From Photobacterium profundum (GTDB lineage: Bacteria; Pseudomonadota; Gammaproteobacteria; Enterobacterales; Vibrionaceae), in the NCBI RefSeq assembly GCF_003026285.1, contig NZ_PYOD01000001.1:744001-808000 (forward strand): a stretch of DNA of 64,000 nt. The letters are read 5' to 3'. Position 1 is the first letter of the stretch. The number at the start of each line of letters is the position of its first letter. Under the pieces are notes generated by a model. That model did not search any database. It was given only the letters and a program-made list of their open reading frames with translations, and was not told where the DNA came from. The position numbers and the translations under genes are program-made. Of the stretch, positions 37,914 to 47,784 are shown piece by piece.

Positions 37914-38591
37914 ATGAAAATACTCATTATTGAAGATGAAACCAAACTAGGTAAATATCTCCAACTCGGATTAAATGAAAGTAGCTTCACCACCGATTGG
38001 GTAAATAATGGTTTGGATGGATTACATCAAGCCATGTCGCCTGAATATGATTTAATCCTTCTTGATGTCATGTTGCCGGATCTTGATGGTTGGGAGATAT
38101 TAACCAAAATAAAAGCATACTATCCAACACGCCCAATAATTATGCTGACAGCACGAGACAGTGTTGAGGATCGGGTAAAAGGCTTACAGTTAGGCGCAGA
38201 TGATTATCTAGTTAAACCCTTTGCATTTATAGAGCTTATTGCCCGTATACAAAACCAAGTTCGAAAAAATGAAAATGTCGCAACAAAAACAACACTCACT
38301 ATTGCGGATTTACACATCGACCTTCTTCGACGGCGTGTTACACGCAATGACCAACATATAGATCTAACAGCTAAAGAATTTTTATTATTAGAGTTATTGG
38401 TTTCGCGTGAAAAAGAAGTGCTATCTAAGGCATTTATTGCCAGTAAAGTATGGGATATGAATTTTGACAGCGATACTAATGTTATTGAAGTTGCGATTCG
38501 CAGGCTACGCAAAAAAGTAGATGATCCGTTTGAATTCAAGCTCATTCATACCTTACGAGGTATGGGATATGTGATGGAGAATCGAGAGTGA
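37914..38591 (+). CDS. cusR: CusR/CopR-type response regulator
   Basis: This OmpR-family regulator has 225 residues. The receiver domain has acidic Glu7/Asp8, the phospho-acceptor Asp51 in LILLDVMLPDLDG, and KPF near residue 101. The C-terminal winged helix ends with the conserved HTLRGMGYVM. Similarity to CusR/CopR/PcoR and the adjacent cus genes support copper/silver sensing. The gene overlaps its kinase by 4 bases (GTGA). The nearby terminator suggests a separate promoter. The symbol is assigned by context. Confidence 0.82.
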   Translation: MKILIIEDETKLGKYLQLGLNESSFTTDWVNNGLDGLHQAMSPEYDLILLDVMLPDLDGWEILTKIKAYYPTRPIIMLTARDSVEDRVKGLQLGADDYLVKPFAFIELIARIQNQVRKNENVATKTTLTIADLHIDLLRRRVTRNDQHIDLTAKEFLLLELLVSREKEVLSKAFIASKVWDMNFDSDTNVIEVAIRRLRKKVDDPFEFKLIHTLRGMGYVMENRE

Positions 38592-39955
38592 ATAAACCGT
38601 CATCACTAACAATAAATATTGCTGTCTGGTTTGGCTTAAGCTTATTGTTTACTATCACTATTGTAGCTTGCATCATTAGCGCCTCTCTCTATAGCCATTT
38701 TAATGCTTTGGATAAAGAAAAGTTGCAGGCTATTGCAAATACAGCTAATGAATTAATTAAAGAACAGACACTTAGCAACTCCTACTCAACACTTAATACT
38801 ATTATTAATAACGAGGAAAATATAAGCCTGTTTATCTACAATAAGAAGGATGAGCTATTATTTAAAGATGAACAATCACATATATTACTCTCTCCTGCGC
38901 AATGGGAACTGAATATAATCAACAATTGGGTCCAGAATGAAAATCAGTACCGAGGAATAAGAATATCAGGAGGAAGCAATATCTCTACCCCCGTTTTTAT
39001 TTCAGTGGTTATGAATAAAGAGGTACATCAAAAGTTTTTAAATAAAATGTACACCTTACTTTTTGCAATTTTTATGGTTACTGCAATCAGCTTAAGTATT
39101 GGCGGATACTACATCGCATGGCGAGCACTAAAACCATTAAGAAACCTAGGAATAACACTCACTCAAATTAATGCCTCATCATTATCAACTCGTCTGAGCG
39201 ATCAGGCTGCACACCAAGAGCTAGCACCTTTGATCCATGCCTTTAATGAAATGCTCGCTCGGATTGAAAGTTCTTTTTCCCAATTGTCATTTTTTAGTTC
39301 CCACCTCGCCCACGAATTACGTACACCACTGTCTGCAATCATTTTACAAAACCAAGTGCTACTGCAAAATGAACGCGATAAAAAAACGTATCAAGAAGCC
39401 CTTCGCTCTAATCTTGAAGAGCTGGAATTCTTATCTAAAACTGTTACTGACATACTGCTGCTTACACAAGCGCAAAGCAACCAGCTACTATTTAAAGTCG
39501 AGATCATTGATCTCAAATCCTTAGCCGAAAAAGTAATTGAATACTATCAACTTTTAGCGGAAGAGAAAGGCGTAAAATTCACCGTTATTGGTGATTGTAT
39601 CGTTCATCATGATAGCGCCCACCTACGTCGTATTATTGGAAACTTACTCTCGAATGCAACTCGTCATGCAGATCCTGATAGTGAAATTACTATCGTAATC
39701 ATACCAAATGAAAAACTTGTCACTTTTTCAGTAACGAATCAAGGCAAGTCAATCAATATCAATGAACAGCATCTTATTTATCAACATCAATATCGTAGCC
39801 CTGCCTCAAGTAATATTAATTCTACAGAGGTCAATATCGGTGTAGGGCTCAATATATGCCAAACTATTATCAAAGCGATGGGAGGAAAAATTACGCTATA
39901 TTCAAAAAATAAGGAGACAACCTTTACGGTCAGCCTCCCCATTAAGTATGCTTGA
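38588..39955 (+). CDS. cusS: CusS-type sensor histidine kinase
   Basis: This inner-membrane kinase has 455 residues. Two spans (about 14-34 and 157-179) enclose a short periplasmic sensor of about 120 residues. A HAMP domain follows, then the H-box with His242 (LAHELRTPLS), the N-box NLLSNATRHA and the G-box GVGLNICQTI. The start is GTG at 38588, overlapping the regulator stop. The sensor loop is poor in Met and His compared with E. coli CusS, so copper sensing is inferred from context. Confidence 0.82.
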   Translation: MNKPSSLTINIAVWFGLSLLFTITIVACIISASLYSHFNALDKEKLQAIANTANELIKEQTLSNSYSTLNTIINNEENISLFIYNKKDELLFKDEQSHILLSPAQWELNIINNWVQNENQYRGIRISGGSNISTPVFISVVMNKEVHQKFLNKMYTLLFAIFMVTAISLSIGGYYIAWRALKPLRNLGITLTQINASSLSTRLSDQAAHQELAPLIHAFNEMLARIESSFSQLSFFSSHLAHELRTPLSAIILQNQVLLQNERDKKTYQEALRSNLEELEFLSKTVTDILLLTQAQSNQLLFKVEIIDLKSLAEKVIEYYQLLAEEKGVKFTVIGDCIVHHDSAHLRRIIGNLLSNATRHADPDSEITIVIIPNEKLVTFSVTNQGKSININEQHLIYQHQYRSPASSNINSTEVNIGVGLNICQTIIKAMGGKITLYSKNKETTFTVSLPIKYA

Positions 39956-39970
39956 ATATAGAATAAAAAC

Positions 39971-39992
39971 AGGGAGGTAACGATACCTCCCT
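39971..39992. terminator. Bidirectional terminator between cusS-like and DUF3316-like genes
   Basis: AGGGAGGTA and TACCTCCCT form a perfect 9-bp stem with an ACGA loop. Minus-strand transcripts continue into GTTTTTATTC. Confidence 0.82.
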
Positions 39993-40010
39993 CTGTCATA
40001 CCAAATAACT

Positions 40011-40403
40011 TTAGTTATTCGAATCATGGATACGGTAATGGTACTTAACATTTACCAGGGCTTGATATTCAATCACGTTAGGCTGTTTAGCAAATTCTTT
40101 TACTGTTACTTCTTTATCTTCAATCATAATAGATTTGGCATCTAAGTCGCGCGAAGAAACATTAAGAATGGGTCTTAGCTCTGTTGACGATTTTCCATTC
40201 AAACTATTCAAAATATCATAACCTTGCTGATACGCTGAACTACGTGTTGCAGTTACATCAGACAATAATGTGGCAGTCCCTGTTTGCACGGTATAGTTTG
40301 CAGCTGATCTCATATAAGTTTTATCCATTGATTCAGCTGAACTAGCCATCACTTGTGTACTCATTAATACTAAACCAGTAACTGCCAATAATACTTTTTT
40401 CAT
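40011..40403 (-). CDS. Small secreted protein, DUF3316-like
   Basis: This 130-residue protein has a clear signal peptide (about residues 1-20, ending QVMA) and a mature part with SAYQQGYDILNSLNG and VIEYQALVNVKYHYRI. The size and pattern suggest the DUF3316 family common in vibrios, but I am not certain. Upstream AAAGGAAAG precedes the ATG. It diverges from the retropepsin-like gene. No function is known. Confidence 0.6.
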   Translation of the reverse strand: MKKVLLAVTGLVLMSTQVMASSAESMDKTYMRSAANYTVQTGTATLLSDVTATRSSAYQQGYDILNSLNGKSSTELRPILNVSSRDLDAKSIMIEDKEVTVKEFAKQPNVIEYQALVNVKYHYRIHDSNN

Positions 40404-40704
40404 CTTTACTTTCCTTTCTTGTTATTTATTACCAACAAGAATAACCAAGTAAATTGACAGCTAGCTGTCGTGAAAATTACATTTTTGTCAGGTTGAATAT
40501 AAATATATTAAAAGTAGAAATACCAAGGCTATTATTCATATTAACACAAACGATAATATCTATAGAGTGAATAATATCCCCCTTTATATTCAGTGAGCAA
40601 ATTCTGAACCGTAACTGAATTCGAGCCAATACCTGCCACCAGATCTATTAATAATCCGTATAATGCCGAAAAAAATACCCTTAATTACATCGTATAGGAT
40701 AATA

Positions 40705-42594
40705 ATGGCCTTTCTCCGATTAATCACAGCTTTGTGCTTATCTGTCATATCAATATCACCGAGCATTGCTCAAGAGCTACCACAAGAAATAAGACAAAAA
40801 GAGCTCACTATGATTGATGACAAAGTCGTACTTGGTCGAACAGAAAAAGTCTACTTGCCAAATATTACAGCCCTGAACGACATTGGTATTCCAGCAAAGA
40901 TTGATACGGGGGCTGATTCAACCTCTATTCACGCCGAAAACATCAAGATTACTGCTACCAACCCGATATTTAACGGCTTGGAAGGCAAAGCCCTACTGGA
41001 TGCGATAGCCATTGAATTTGATGCGCTAACCAGCACTAAGCTGCGAGATCGCGAAGATAAATCCGATATTATGGTGAGCTTTGATATTATCCACCCTTAC
41101 AGTGGTGACACTATCGCAGTCACCTTGCCGCTATTTCGCCTAGCGATGATAAAAAGCCGCGAAGAAGGCCACCTTGCTCGTCCTGTTGTTGAGTTAAGTT
41201 TACAAATTGCAGGCAAAACAGTTCTTACCGAAGTCAACCTAACTGACCGCACACGTTTTTCATATCCGATACTTATAGGCAAAACCTTCTTACGAGATAC
41301 CGCGTGGGTTAATGCAGGCTATGACTACTTACAAGAACAAGACACAGCATTGATCATCGGTCGTAAAGAGCGGGCACTTATCAATGATATCCCCCTTGAG
41401 ACTAGCGTATCTTTCACTAACCGTTATAGCATCTTGCATGCACTTAATATCAAAGTGGACGAAAAAGCCAAACAAGTAAGCTTTACGGTTGAAGGTGATA
41501 ATAAACAGCATAAAAAGATGACTGTTCCTTTAGTTAAAATGCTTAAATTTAGTAATGCTCAGCGACCACTAGTTTATGTACCAGTACAGCTTGGCTCGAT
41601 AGACGACGACAACGTATTCAACCAACCATTATTGGTTTACTTACGTGATAGATCTAAAAATAGTAGCCAACTACGTTTAGGGACTGAAGCACTTAATCAA
41701 AACTTTATCGTCGATTTAGGCAATACTTATCTTACAGAGCGCCCTATTGCACTATTCAGCTCTGTTTCAGACGAAAAAACCTCATTTATAATGAGCCCTA
41801 AAGAACAAATTACCATTGATGGTATTACAGTAAATGCCAAGCCCTCTGCGACAATCAAAACACCTTTAGTTAAGGTCTCTCACATTACTGAAGACAAAAG
41901 AGACACGGGCCGTATGGTCAGTTATGAGTTAACGGATATAAACAATAACGTCCATTCATTCGAGAAACCGATCAAGCGAAAGATTAAAGTGGGAGATGAT
42001 GTTCGCCCTATTGTTGTTTCAGAGATCACCTTACCGTCTTCATTGCTGATCAAAGATGTTGCTTTAAAAGCAATACCAACCAAGAATAATGATCCCTTCC
42101 GTTTTGACGTTACGCCAAACCTAGTGCACGGTTCATTACTGATCAATGCACGTACAACCAATTTAATTCATCGTCATGCCGCATTAAAAGCCGGCTATAT
42201 TGAACAAGCTCAAGTTGCAGGTTTATCTTTCCCGGTAAAACTTGATACTGGTGCCGACGTAAGCTCAATGCACGCTACTGACATAACAACATTCGTTAAA
42301 GATAACAAAGAATGGGTATCATTTACTTATACGAATACAAGTAACGTAAAGAAGACGCTAACGAAAGAGGTTATCGACGAAATGCGTATTAAAGGTAGAG
42401 TGGGCGAAAAATCTAATGTGCGACTTGTCGTCAATATGCAGGTTAAGTTAGGCAGTGTTGAAAAAGAAATTGCAGTAAACCTTCGAGATCGTAGCCGCTT
42501 TAAATACAGCATGATACTGGGCAAGAATTTCTTAAATAATGACATTATCGTCAGCAGTGATCAGCAATTCATTCTAACCAACAGCGCTTCATAA
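40705..42594 (+). CDS. Tandem retropepsin-like protein (putative ATP-dependent zinc protease family)
   Basis: This 629-residue exported protein begins at ATG 40705 with AGGAT 6 bases upstream and a signal peptide MAFLRLITALCLSVIS...SIA. An upstream ATG at 40663 lacks a ribosome-binding site. Two copies of the DUF785/PF05618 aspartic-protease-like domain are visible. One has Asp67 in IPAKIDTGADSTSIHAE, the other Asp514 in FPVKLDTGADVSSMHAT, and each ends in a RSRFxYxxxLGKxFL-type block. A third, degenerate segment may lie between. The usual family member has one domain of ~150 residues. Catalysis is unproven. Confidence 0.78.
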   Translation: MAFLRLITALCLSVISISPSIAQELPQEIRQKELTMIDDKVVLGRTEKVYLPNITALNDIGIPAKIDTGADSTSIHAENIKITATNPIFNGLEGKALLDAIAIEFDALTSTKLRDREDKSDIMVSFDIIHPYSGDTIAVTLPLFRLAMIKSREEGHLARPVVELSLQIAGKTVLTEVNLTDRTRFSYPILIGKTFLRDTAWVNAGYDYLQEQDTALIIGRKERALINDIPLETSVSFTNRYSILHALNIKVDEKAKQVSFTVEGDNKQHKKMTVPLVKMLKFSNAQRPLVYVPVQLGSIDDDNVFNQPLLVYLRDRSKNSSQLRLGTEALNQNFIVDLGNTYLTERPIALFSSVSDEKTSFIMSPKEQITIDGITVNAKPSATIKTPLVKVSHITEDKRDTGRMVSYELTDINNNVHSFEKPIKRKIKVGDDVRPIVVSEITLPSSLLIKDVALKAIPTKNNDPFRFDVTPNLVHGSLLINARTTNLIHRHAALKAGYIEQAQVAGLSFPVKLDTGADVSSMHATDITTFVKDNKEWVSFTYTNTSNVKKTLTKEVIDEMRIKGRVGEKSNVRLVVNMQVKLGSVEKEIAVNLRDRSRFKYSMILGKNFLNNDIIVSSDQQFILTNSAS

Positions 42595-42653
42595 GATATA
42601 GCCAACCTAAATAAGTGTCTTTTTTAAAGCTAAACAGTGAATAAGTTTGTATT

Positions 42654-42705
42654 AAAAAGCGGCGTTACCGATCAACCCACAGATTGAACGGTAACGCCGC
42701 TTTTT
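42654..42705. terminator. Bidirectional terminator
   Basis: A 17-bp stem (42654-42670 with 42689-42705, core GCGGCGTTACCG / CGGTAACGCCGC) has A- and T-runs at both ends. It serves the retropepsin gene and the convergent gene at 42737. Confidence 0.92.
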
Positions 42706-42736
42706 TTAATAACTAAAAAGAACCAAGTCTTTAAAT

Positions 42737-43225
42737 TTACACACCAGCACGCTTTAGCAAGCCATTCATCAATGATGAACTTGCTTTTACTTGCTTCGAT
42801 TTATTCTTTAATTCACGCGCCAAAGCAACATCATGGATATCGTTCGCAATATAAATCATTGATTGATACATATCACGCGGAGTCTTAATGCGTGCTGTGT
42901 CATTAAGTGGTGTGATAATTTTAACGACATCGCCTCCTGTTTTTTTATTCTCATTAGCATACTTAAGAATTGAATCGAACAGCTTATCCAAATCAATCAT
43001 AAAATCAGAGTTTTCTACACCCTGCTTCTGCATCTCTTTCTGGTTTCTCTTTCTTACTCGGTTGATAATAAATGCAGGTGTATTAAGTTTCTTATAAGCG
43101 ACGAAACCTGCAAGAATGAGTAAGGCAACACCACCCGCTACGTAACCCCAGATAGAACCTGACGACTCAACAACTGGTTGAATCACCTCGGCAGCATTTG
43201 TAACAGACACTGGTACATCAGACAT
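42737..43225 (-). CDS. Single-span membrane protein of unknown function
   Basis: This 162-residue protein has a short N-terminal segment (1-25, periplasmic or exposed) and one span (about 27-45, VAGGVALLILAGFVAYK). A basic stretch RVRKRNQKEMQKQG follows, then a soluble helical domain with FDSILKYANENKKTG and a Lys-rich C-terminus. By the positive-inside rule the C-terminal domain is cytosolic. I do not recognise the family. It is isolated, facing a strong terminator. Confidence 0.7.
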   Translation of the reverse strand: MSDVPVSVTNAAEVIQPVVESSGSIWGYVAGGVALLILAGFVAYKKLNTPAFIINRVRKRNQKEMQKQGVENSDFMIDLDKLFDSILKYANENKKTGGDVVKIITPLNDTARIKTPRDMYQSMIYIANDIHDVALARELKNKSKQVKASSSLMNGLLKRAGV

Positions 43226-43511
43226 ATTTGTGACCTTTAACTAGAATAATACGGAACATCACAGACATTATGCATTTAGTTCCCACAGGACTATGCGTTT
43301 TATCAATATTTAAGTTGAATAGAGTGACAGAGATCTAAGGTTTGACAATTTATTGCGCATATTCAGCAATAATATCCCCCTGTACGACTGTAATGAATCC
43401 GACAAACAGATTACAGATGGAATATTTCACGGTTAAATATGCAGATAACAGCAACCATATAAAAGCAGTGTCACCCTTTCAGTATAGGGCTTCTCCGTTT
43501 GCTTTCTTCTT

Positions 43512-44774
43512 TCAACAACCTTCCGTTTTTAGGTACATGGTCGATGCTTTTGCAGGAGAAGTAATAGGGTTACCTTTCGCAGCTAACAATGCAAAAAAGC
43601 TCCACACTACACTGAGCCCAGCACAGATACTCAACGGTAACACCCAGCTCCCTACTGATTCGTGCAGAACGCCCATTACAATAGGCCCTGACGCTGCCAA
43701 TAGATAGCCACAACATTGTGCCATACCTGATAATGCCGCCGCTTGATGTGCGTTTTGCGTACGAATACTCACGAGTGCGAGCGCAAGAATAAAACCACCA
43801 CCAGCCCCTACACCAAATAACATTACCCAAAGCATGGCTAATGGAGGGATGGTTATCAATCCAACAATGCCGATGAAAACCAGTAAAGTCATGCATACTG
43901 CCAACGCACGTTTATCATGAATTTTAGCCATCAAAGGGATCAAAATAATCGCAGGTACAGCCGTTGCCAATTGAAGCATGCCGTGGATAAATCCTGCTTC
44001 TTGATGGCTATAACCATAGTCGATCAAAATAATGGGTAACCAACTGATAAAGATATACATCAGCAGCGAGTTCAACGCTAAGAAAACAGTAATATGCCAA
44101 GCACTGGTTGAACGCCAAAGGTAGCTATGGCTATCAATCTCTGCCGTATCTGATGTTGGGGCGCTATGTTTTTTTAATTGTGGTAGCCAAAGCCCAATCG
44201 CAATAACTGGGAAGACAACAATTCCCCCCAAAGATAGTGACCAATCAGGGATAGCAGTAATAGATAACGTATCTGCCATATTCATCACTGGAATTGCAAA
44301 ACTCGCACTTAACGTTGAACCAACCCCCATCATCAATACATACACCGCTGTAATCGTTGCCACCTTATTGGGGAAATCACGCTTCAATAAACTGGGCAGT
44401 AAAACATTAGCGATAGCAATACCAGCACCGATAATCACGGTGCCAATAAACAGCCAACTGGCAGAGCCCAACGACCTTACAATAATGCCCGTCAGTATTA
44501 ACACCAATGCAGCCATCAATGATTGTTCAAGCCCACGATTACGCCCCAGAATTGACGCAATAGGAGAGAAAAAAGCAAACGCTAATAATGGCAAAGTGGT
44601 TAACATGCCTGCTTGCATCGCAGATAAATCTAACTGTTCGCGAATCACGTCCAACAAAGGACCAACACCAGTAATAGGGCTACGTAAGTTAAGTGATATC
44701 AGTAAAATGCCCACAATAAGCAAAAAAGCTGTCGATGCTTTTGGAGGCGTTGAAGATAAAAGCGGTTGTGGCAT
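43512..44774 (-). CDS. nimT: MFS exporter, CynX/NimT-like
   Basis: This is a 420-residue, 12-span major facilitator of the CynX/NimT branch. The first span carries NLRSPITGVGPLLDVI and a motif-A-like ILGRNRGLEQ in loop 2-3. ATG at 44774 has AGGAGC 7 bases upstream, and an in-frame ATG at 44795 is worse. E. coli NimT (YeaN) exports 2-nitroimidazole and is divergent from NimR (YeaM), exactly the arrangement here. The natural substrate is unknown. The symbol rests on pairing and similarity. Confidence 0.75.
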   Translation of the reverse strand: MPQPLLSSTPPKASTAFLLIVGILLISLNLRSPITGVGPLLDVIREQLDLSAMQAGMLTTLPLLAFAFFSPIASILGRNRGLEQSLMAALVLILTGIIVRSLGSASWLFIGTVIIGAGIAIANVLLPSLLKRDFPNKVATITAVYVLMMGVGSTLSASFAIPVMNMADTLSITAIPDWSLSLGGIVVFPVIAIGLWLPQLKKHSAPTSDTAEIDSHSYLWRSTSAWHITVFLALNSLLMYIFISWLPIILIDYGYSHQEAGFIHGMLQLATAVPAIILIPLMAKIHDKRALAVCMTLLVFIGIVGLITIPPLAMLWVMLFGVGAGGGFILALALVSIRTQNAHQAAALSGMAQCCGYLLAASGPIVMGVLHESVGSWVLPLSICAGLSVVWSFFALLAAKGNPITSPAKASTMYLKTEGC

Positions 44775-44838
44775 AAAAATGCTCCTGTTATTCACAATAG
44801 CACTAGATTACTCTTACTTTTTCTTACCGTATTGGGCT

Positions 44839-44851
44839 ATATTGACAATAT
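44839..44851. promoter_or_regulatory. Candidate operator in the nimT-nimR intergenic region
   Basis: ATATTGACAATAT is a perfect 6+1+6 palindrome located 22 bases before nimR and 65 before nimT, in the only gap between the divergent genes. Confidence 0.4.
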
Positions 44852-44872
44852 ATATCTATAAACAGTCAATGT

Positions 44873-45661
44873 ATGTTACCTCTTCAGCCTTACTTTCCCG
44901 AATTCGACTCTGACGAGTACCCTCAAAAAGTCGTTGCTTTGCAACTGACTGGAGGTGAAAAAGAAGCCGAAACACCCTTTCACCAGCACCGAAAATGTCA
45001 GATTGTGCTTCCCTTAACAGGCTTCGTAAAATGTAAAATTGCGGATGCTATATGGATGGTGCCCCCACATTGTGCGGTATGGATCCCAAGCCACGTACCA
45101 CACAGCAACAAGATCTCGGCTGACGCGAATGTCTGTATGCTTTTTATCGATCCGGATGCGATTGTTATGCCTGATCAGAGCTGCACGATTTCTATCTCAC
45201 CGTTGGTGCGAGAATTGATCGTTCACCTCACAATGCAAGATCAACATTACTTACTCACCAGCCAAACTGCACGACTAGTGGATGTATTGATCGAGCAATT
45301 AGCCACTATGCCAACAGAACACTTTGATTTTCCTATTCCAGTGGAACCTAGACTGAATGCGATCGCTTTAAGGTTACTTGCTGCTCCATCAGATCGACGC
45401 ACGATCGGTGAGTGGGCTACACAATTTGCAATGAGTGAACGTACCTTGGCACGCCTAGTCAAACAAGAAATTGGGTTAACGTTTGGAAAATGGCGCGGTC
45501 AATTACATATCGTGGTGGCGCTACAAAAATTAGCGTCAGGCGACTCAGTACAGCGGATTGCTGATCACTTGGGATATGAATCGGTCAGTGCATTTATTAC
45601 ATTCTTTAAGAAAACCCTCGGACGCCCTCCAAAACAATATATGAAAGGGCGTGAAGCATAG
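44873..45661 (+). CDS. nimR: AraC-family regulator, NimR-like
   Basis: This 262-residue protein has an N-terminal cupin sensor (residues 35-130, with HRKCQIVLPLTGFVKCK and VWIPSHVPHS) and a C-terminal double helix-turn-helix (FAMSERTLARLVKQEIGLTF then IADHLGYESVSAFITFFKKTLG). The length matches E. coli NimR (273). It is divergent from the NimT-like exporter and is expected to control it. It ends at an imperfect terminator shared with the DUF885 gene. Confidence 0.82.
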   Translation: MLPLQPYFPEFDSDEYPQKVVALQLTGGEKEAETPFHQHRKCQIVLPLTGFVKCKIADAIWMVPPHCAVWIPSHVPHSNKISADANVCMLFIDPDAIVMPDQSCTISISPLVRELIVHLTMQDQHYLLTSQTARLVDVLIEQLATMPTEHFDFPIPVEPRLNAIALRLLAAPSDRRTIGEWATQFAMSERTLARLVKQEIGLTFGKWRGQLHIVVALQKLASGDSVQRIADHLGYESVSAFITFFKKTLGRPPKQYMKGREA

Positions 45662-45679
45662 TTACTAACTAAAAAAATA

Positions 45680-45712
45680 AAGCCGCTAGTTCCTCTCAGA
45701 ACATAGCGACTT
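45680..45712 (-). terminator. Terminator of the DUF885 gene
   Basis: AAAGCCGCTAGTTC and GAACATAGCGACTT pair with two mismatches. TTATTTTTTT follows on the minus strand. Confidence 0.75.
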
Positions 45713-45741
45713 CATCATCTTTAAGTTAACCGCGTATTGGC

Positions 45742-47784
45742 TTAACCTTTAGATTTGATCCAATTATCGATACTTGTCTCTACCACTTCCATAGGCTGAT
45801 CACCGTATTTAAGTAACTGGTCATGAAACTCTGCCCAATCAAATTCGTTACCCAATTCAGACTGTGCTTTCTCCAGCATTTCTTTGATCACCAAATAGCC
45901 AGATTTGTACGAAACAGCCTGACCAACATACGCAGCATAACGGAAGCTTTCTGATTCAATATCACCATCACCCAGTGCAGAATTACTACGCATATAATCA
46001 CGTGCCTGTTGGATACTCCAACCTTTGGCATGAATACCGGTATCTACAGCCAAGCGCATATTTCGGAGTTGGGCTTCGTTCAAGCTACCAAAATACTGTA
46101 AGGCATTACACTCTTCAGCATCTTGATAAATCCCACCTTGAAAATCATCATAGTTCAGATCCACTTTACACATACCCGTCGCATTGACGAAAGTCGGCTT
46201 ACCCTCTTCATTCAACTCACCATATATGCTCATTTCCATACCCAGCCATTCGGTATATAACGCCCACCCCTCGGCATAGGCGGTGTACCCAACGTTTTTA
46301 ATATATTCCGGCTTATTGGCTGGTGGATATTCAATAGAATAGGCATTTTGGAAGTGGTGGCCCGGCGCTGCTTCATGCAGCAACAAAGTAGAGACATTCC
46401 ACTTTTGCAGGCTGTAGTCAGGGTTGGTATTTAAGTTAAATTCATTGCCACCGTAAGAGGCCACCCCTGCATACAATTCACGACTATCAGGCACAGGTAC
46501 AATGCTGTAATCCGTTTCAATTGGCTTAAAGTACTTGGCGACTACATCGTTAGCATCATTTTTAAACTTGTAGTAGTCGACTAGTGCTGCCTCACAGGCA
46601 GACGAGTCTGATGCAGAGGTGCAGGCTTGCGCATACGGCGTACCCGTAATCGTCCGGCCATCTCGGCCATAGAAGAAAGTTTCGCTATTTAGATAAGCAA
46701 AGAATTCAGCAAGGTTAATATTGCCGTTATCGTCCGCCAACGTGAACGTTTTATCTTGAATAACATTTCCGGCAGCATCTCGCCAATCAGCAATGACCGT
46801 TTTGCCGCGCTTTTCTACAATCAGCTTAGCGACTCGTTCCATTTCGGCTTTAGCATCTGCCACTAGGTCTTCACCTAACTGACTGAGTTCCATCGCTGGT
46901 TTCCCCGTGGTACTGTTGCGATCCAGTTGCCACTGATACCATGCCTGCCCATTAGGTAAATCACCCCAACCTATATTGGTATCAGTCAATGCCCCTGCCG
47001 GATCACTACCACGAGCAGCACCCATAAAGTCGCCTTTCAGGTAGGTAACTAGATCACTTGTTGCCGCAATCGCATCATCCACAGCCCTCTCGTATTCAGC
47101 AATAAAAGCTGGCTCATAATCACCACTGTGGCTATTAATATCATCCAGACCGATTTTGAGTAAGGCATAAGTATCTTTAGTTACAGTATCTTCCGTACTT
47201 TCAATCAGGCGTTGTATTAACACTTTAGGTAATTGTGCATGCTCAATCTCACCCATTGAATACTGGGAATGTAAATTGTTAACCCAAGCTGTAAATTCAC
47301 GAACGACCTGAACATGACTTTTATACGCTTCAACATCTTTCTGCTTAGCACCCGCCGTTTCTGCATTCCACTCGATATAGTTATAAAAATGGGTGATCGG
47401 AATCGTGAAATTACCGAAACGAGTATTAGGCAACGACGCTCCACGAATGCCGATGTTTCGGTCAAAACGGAACGTGTCGTAATAAATTTTATCTTCATCA
47501 GATAATGCACTGCGATCGAGCGCTTCAAGTTTATCTAGGTACAGTCTATCTACCGATTGTCGCGAAGAAGCCATCTGATCGGTTATCTGACCAAACGTCG
47601 TATTATCGAGTATATCCATCGCCTCTTGGTAACCAGAAAAAACGCCCCTCATATCTACCGCAACATCTGGTGTCAGTTTTGGCTGCTCAATAATGTTAGT
47701 TTCATCGTTACAACCTGCCAACGATGTTAATGCTAATATTGCCAGCGACAAAGAGGACAGACGCATAGTTCCACTATGTTTCAT
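45742..47784 (-). CDS. DUF885 family lipoprotein (putative metallopeptidase)
   Basis: This 680-residue protein starts at ATG 47784 with AAGGAA 8 bases upstream. It has a lipobox LAGC with Cys25 followed by Asn-Asp, so sorting is uncertain. The DUF885 hallmark is a gluzincin-like helix LLLHEAAPGHHFQ with a partner glutamate downstream in AEGWALYTEWLG. Members are carboxypeptidase-like or unknown. An upstream in-frame start 78 bases away would precede the signal with charged residues and is rejected. It stands alone. Confidence 0.88.
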   Translation of the reverse strand: MKHSGTMRLSSLSLAILALTSLAGCNDETNIIEQPKLTPDVAVDMRGVFSGYQEAMDILDNTTFGQITDQMASSRQSVDRLYLDKLEALDRSALSDEDKIYYDTFRFDRNIGIRGASLPNTRFGNFTIPITHFYNYIEWNAETAGAKQKDVEAYKSHVQVVREFTAWVNNLHSQYSMGEIEHAQLPKVLIQRLIESTEDTVTKDTYALLKIGLDDINSHSGDYEPAFIAEYERAVDDAIAATSDLVTYLKGDFMGAARGSDPAGALTDTNIGWGDLPNGQAWYQWQLDRNSTTGKPAMELSQLGEDLVADAKAEMERVAKLIVEKRGKTVIADWRDAAGNVIQDKTFTLADDNGNINLAEFFAYLNSETFFYGRDGRTITGTPYAQACTSASDSSACEAALVDYYKFKNDANDVVAKYFKPIETDYSIVPVPDSRELYAGVASYGGNEFNLNTNPDYSLQKWNVSTLLLHEAAPGHHFQNAYSIEYPPANKPEYIKNVGYTAYAEGWALYTEWLGMEMSIYGELNEEGKPTFVNATGMCKVDLNYDDFQGGIYQDAEECNALQYFGSLNEAQLRNMRLAVDTGIHAKGWSIQQARDYMRSNSALGDGDIESESFRYAAYVGQAVSYKSGYLVIKEMLEKAQSELGNEFDWAEFHDQLLKYGDQPMEVVETSIDNWIKSKG

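Noticed and set aside
44368-44913. 181-codon plus-strand frame antisense to the NimT-like gene
   Set aside because: It is a shadow of a conserved membrane protein and runs across the nimT-nimR promoter region. Codon pattern follows the other strand.
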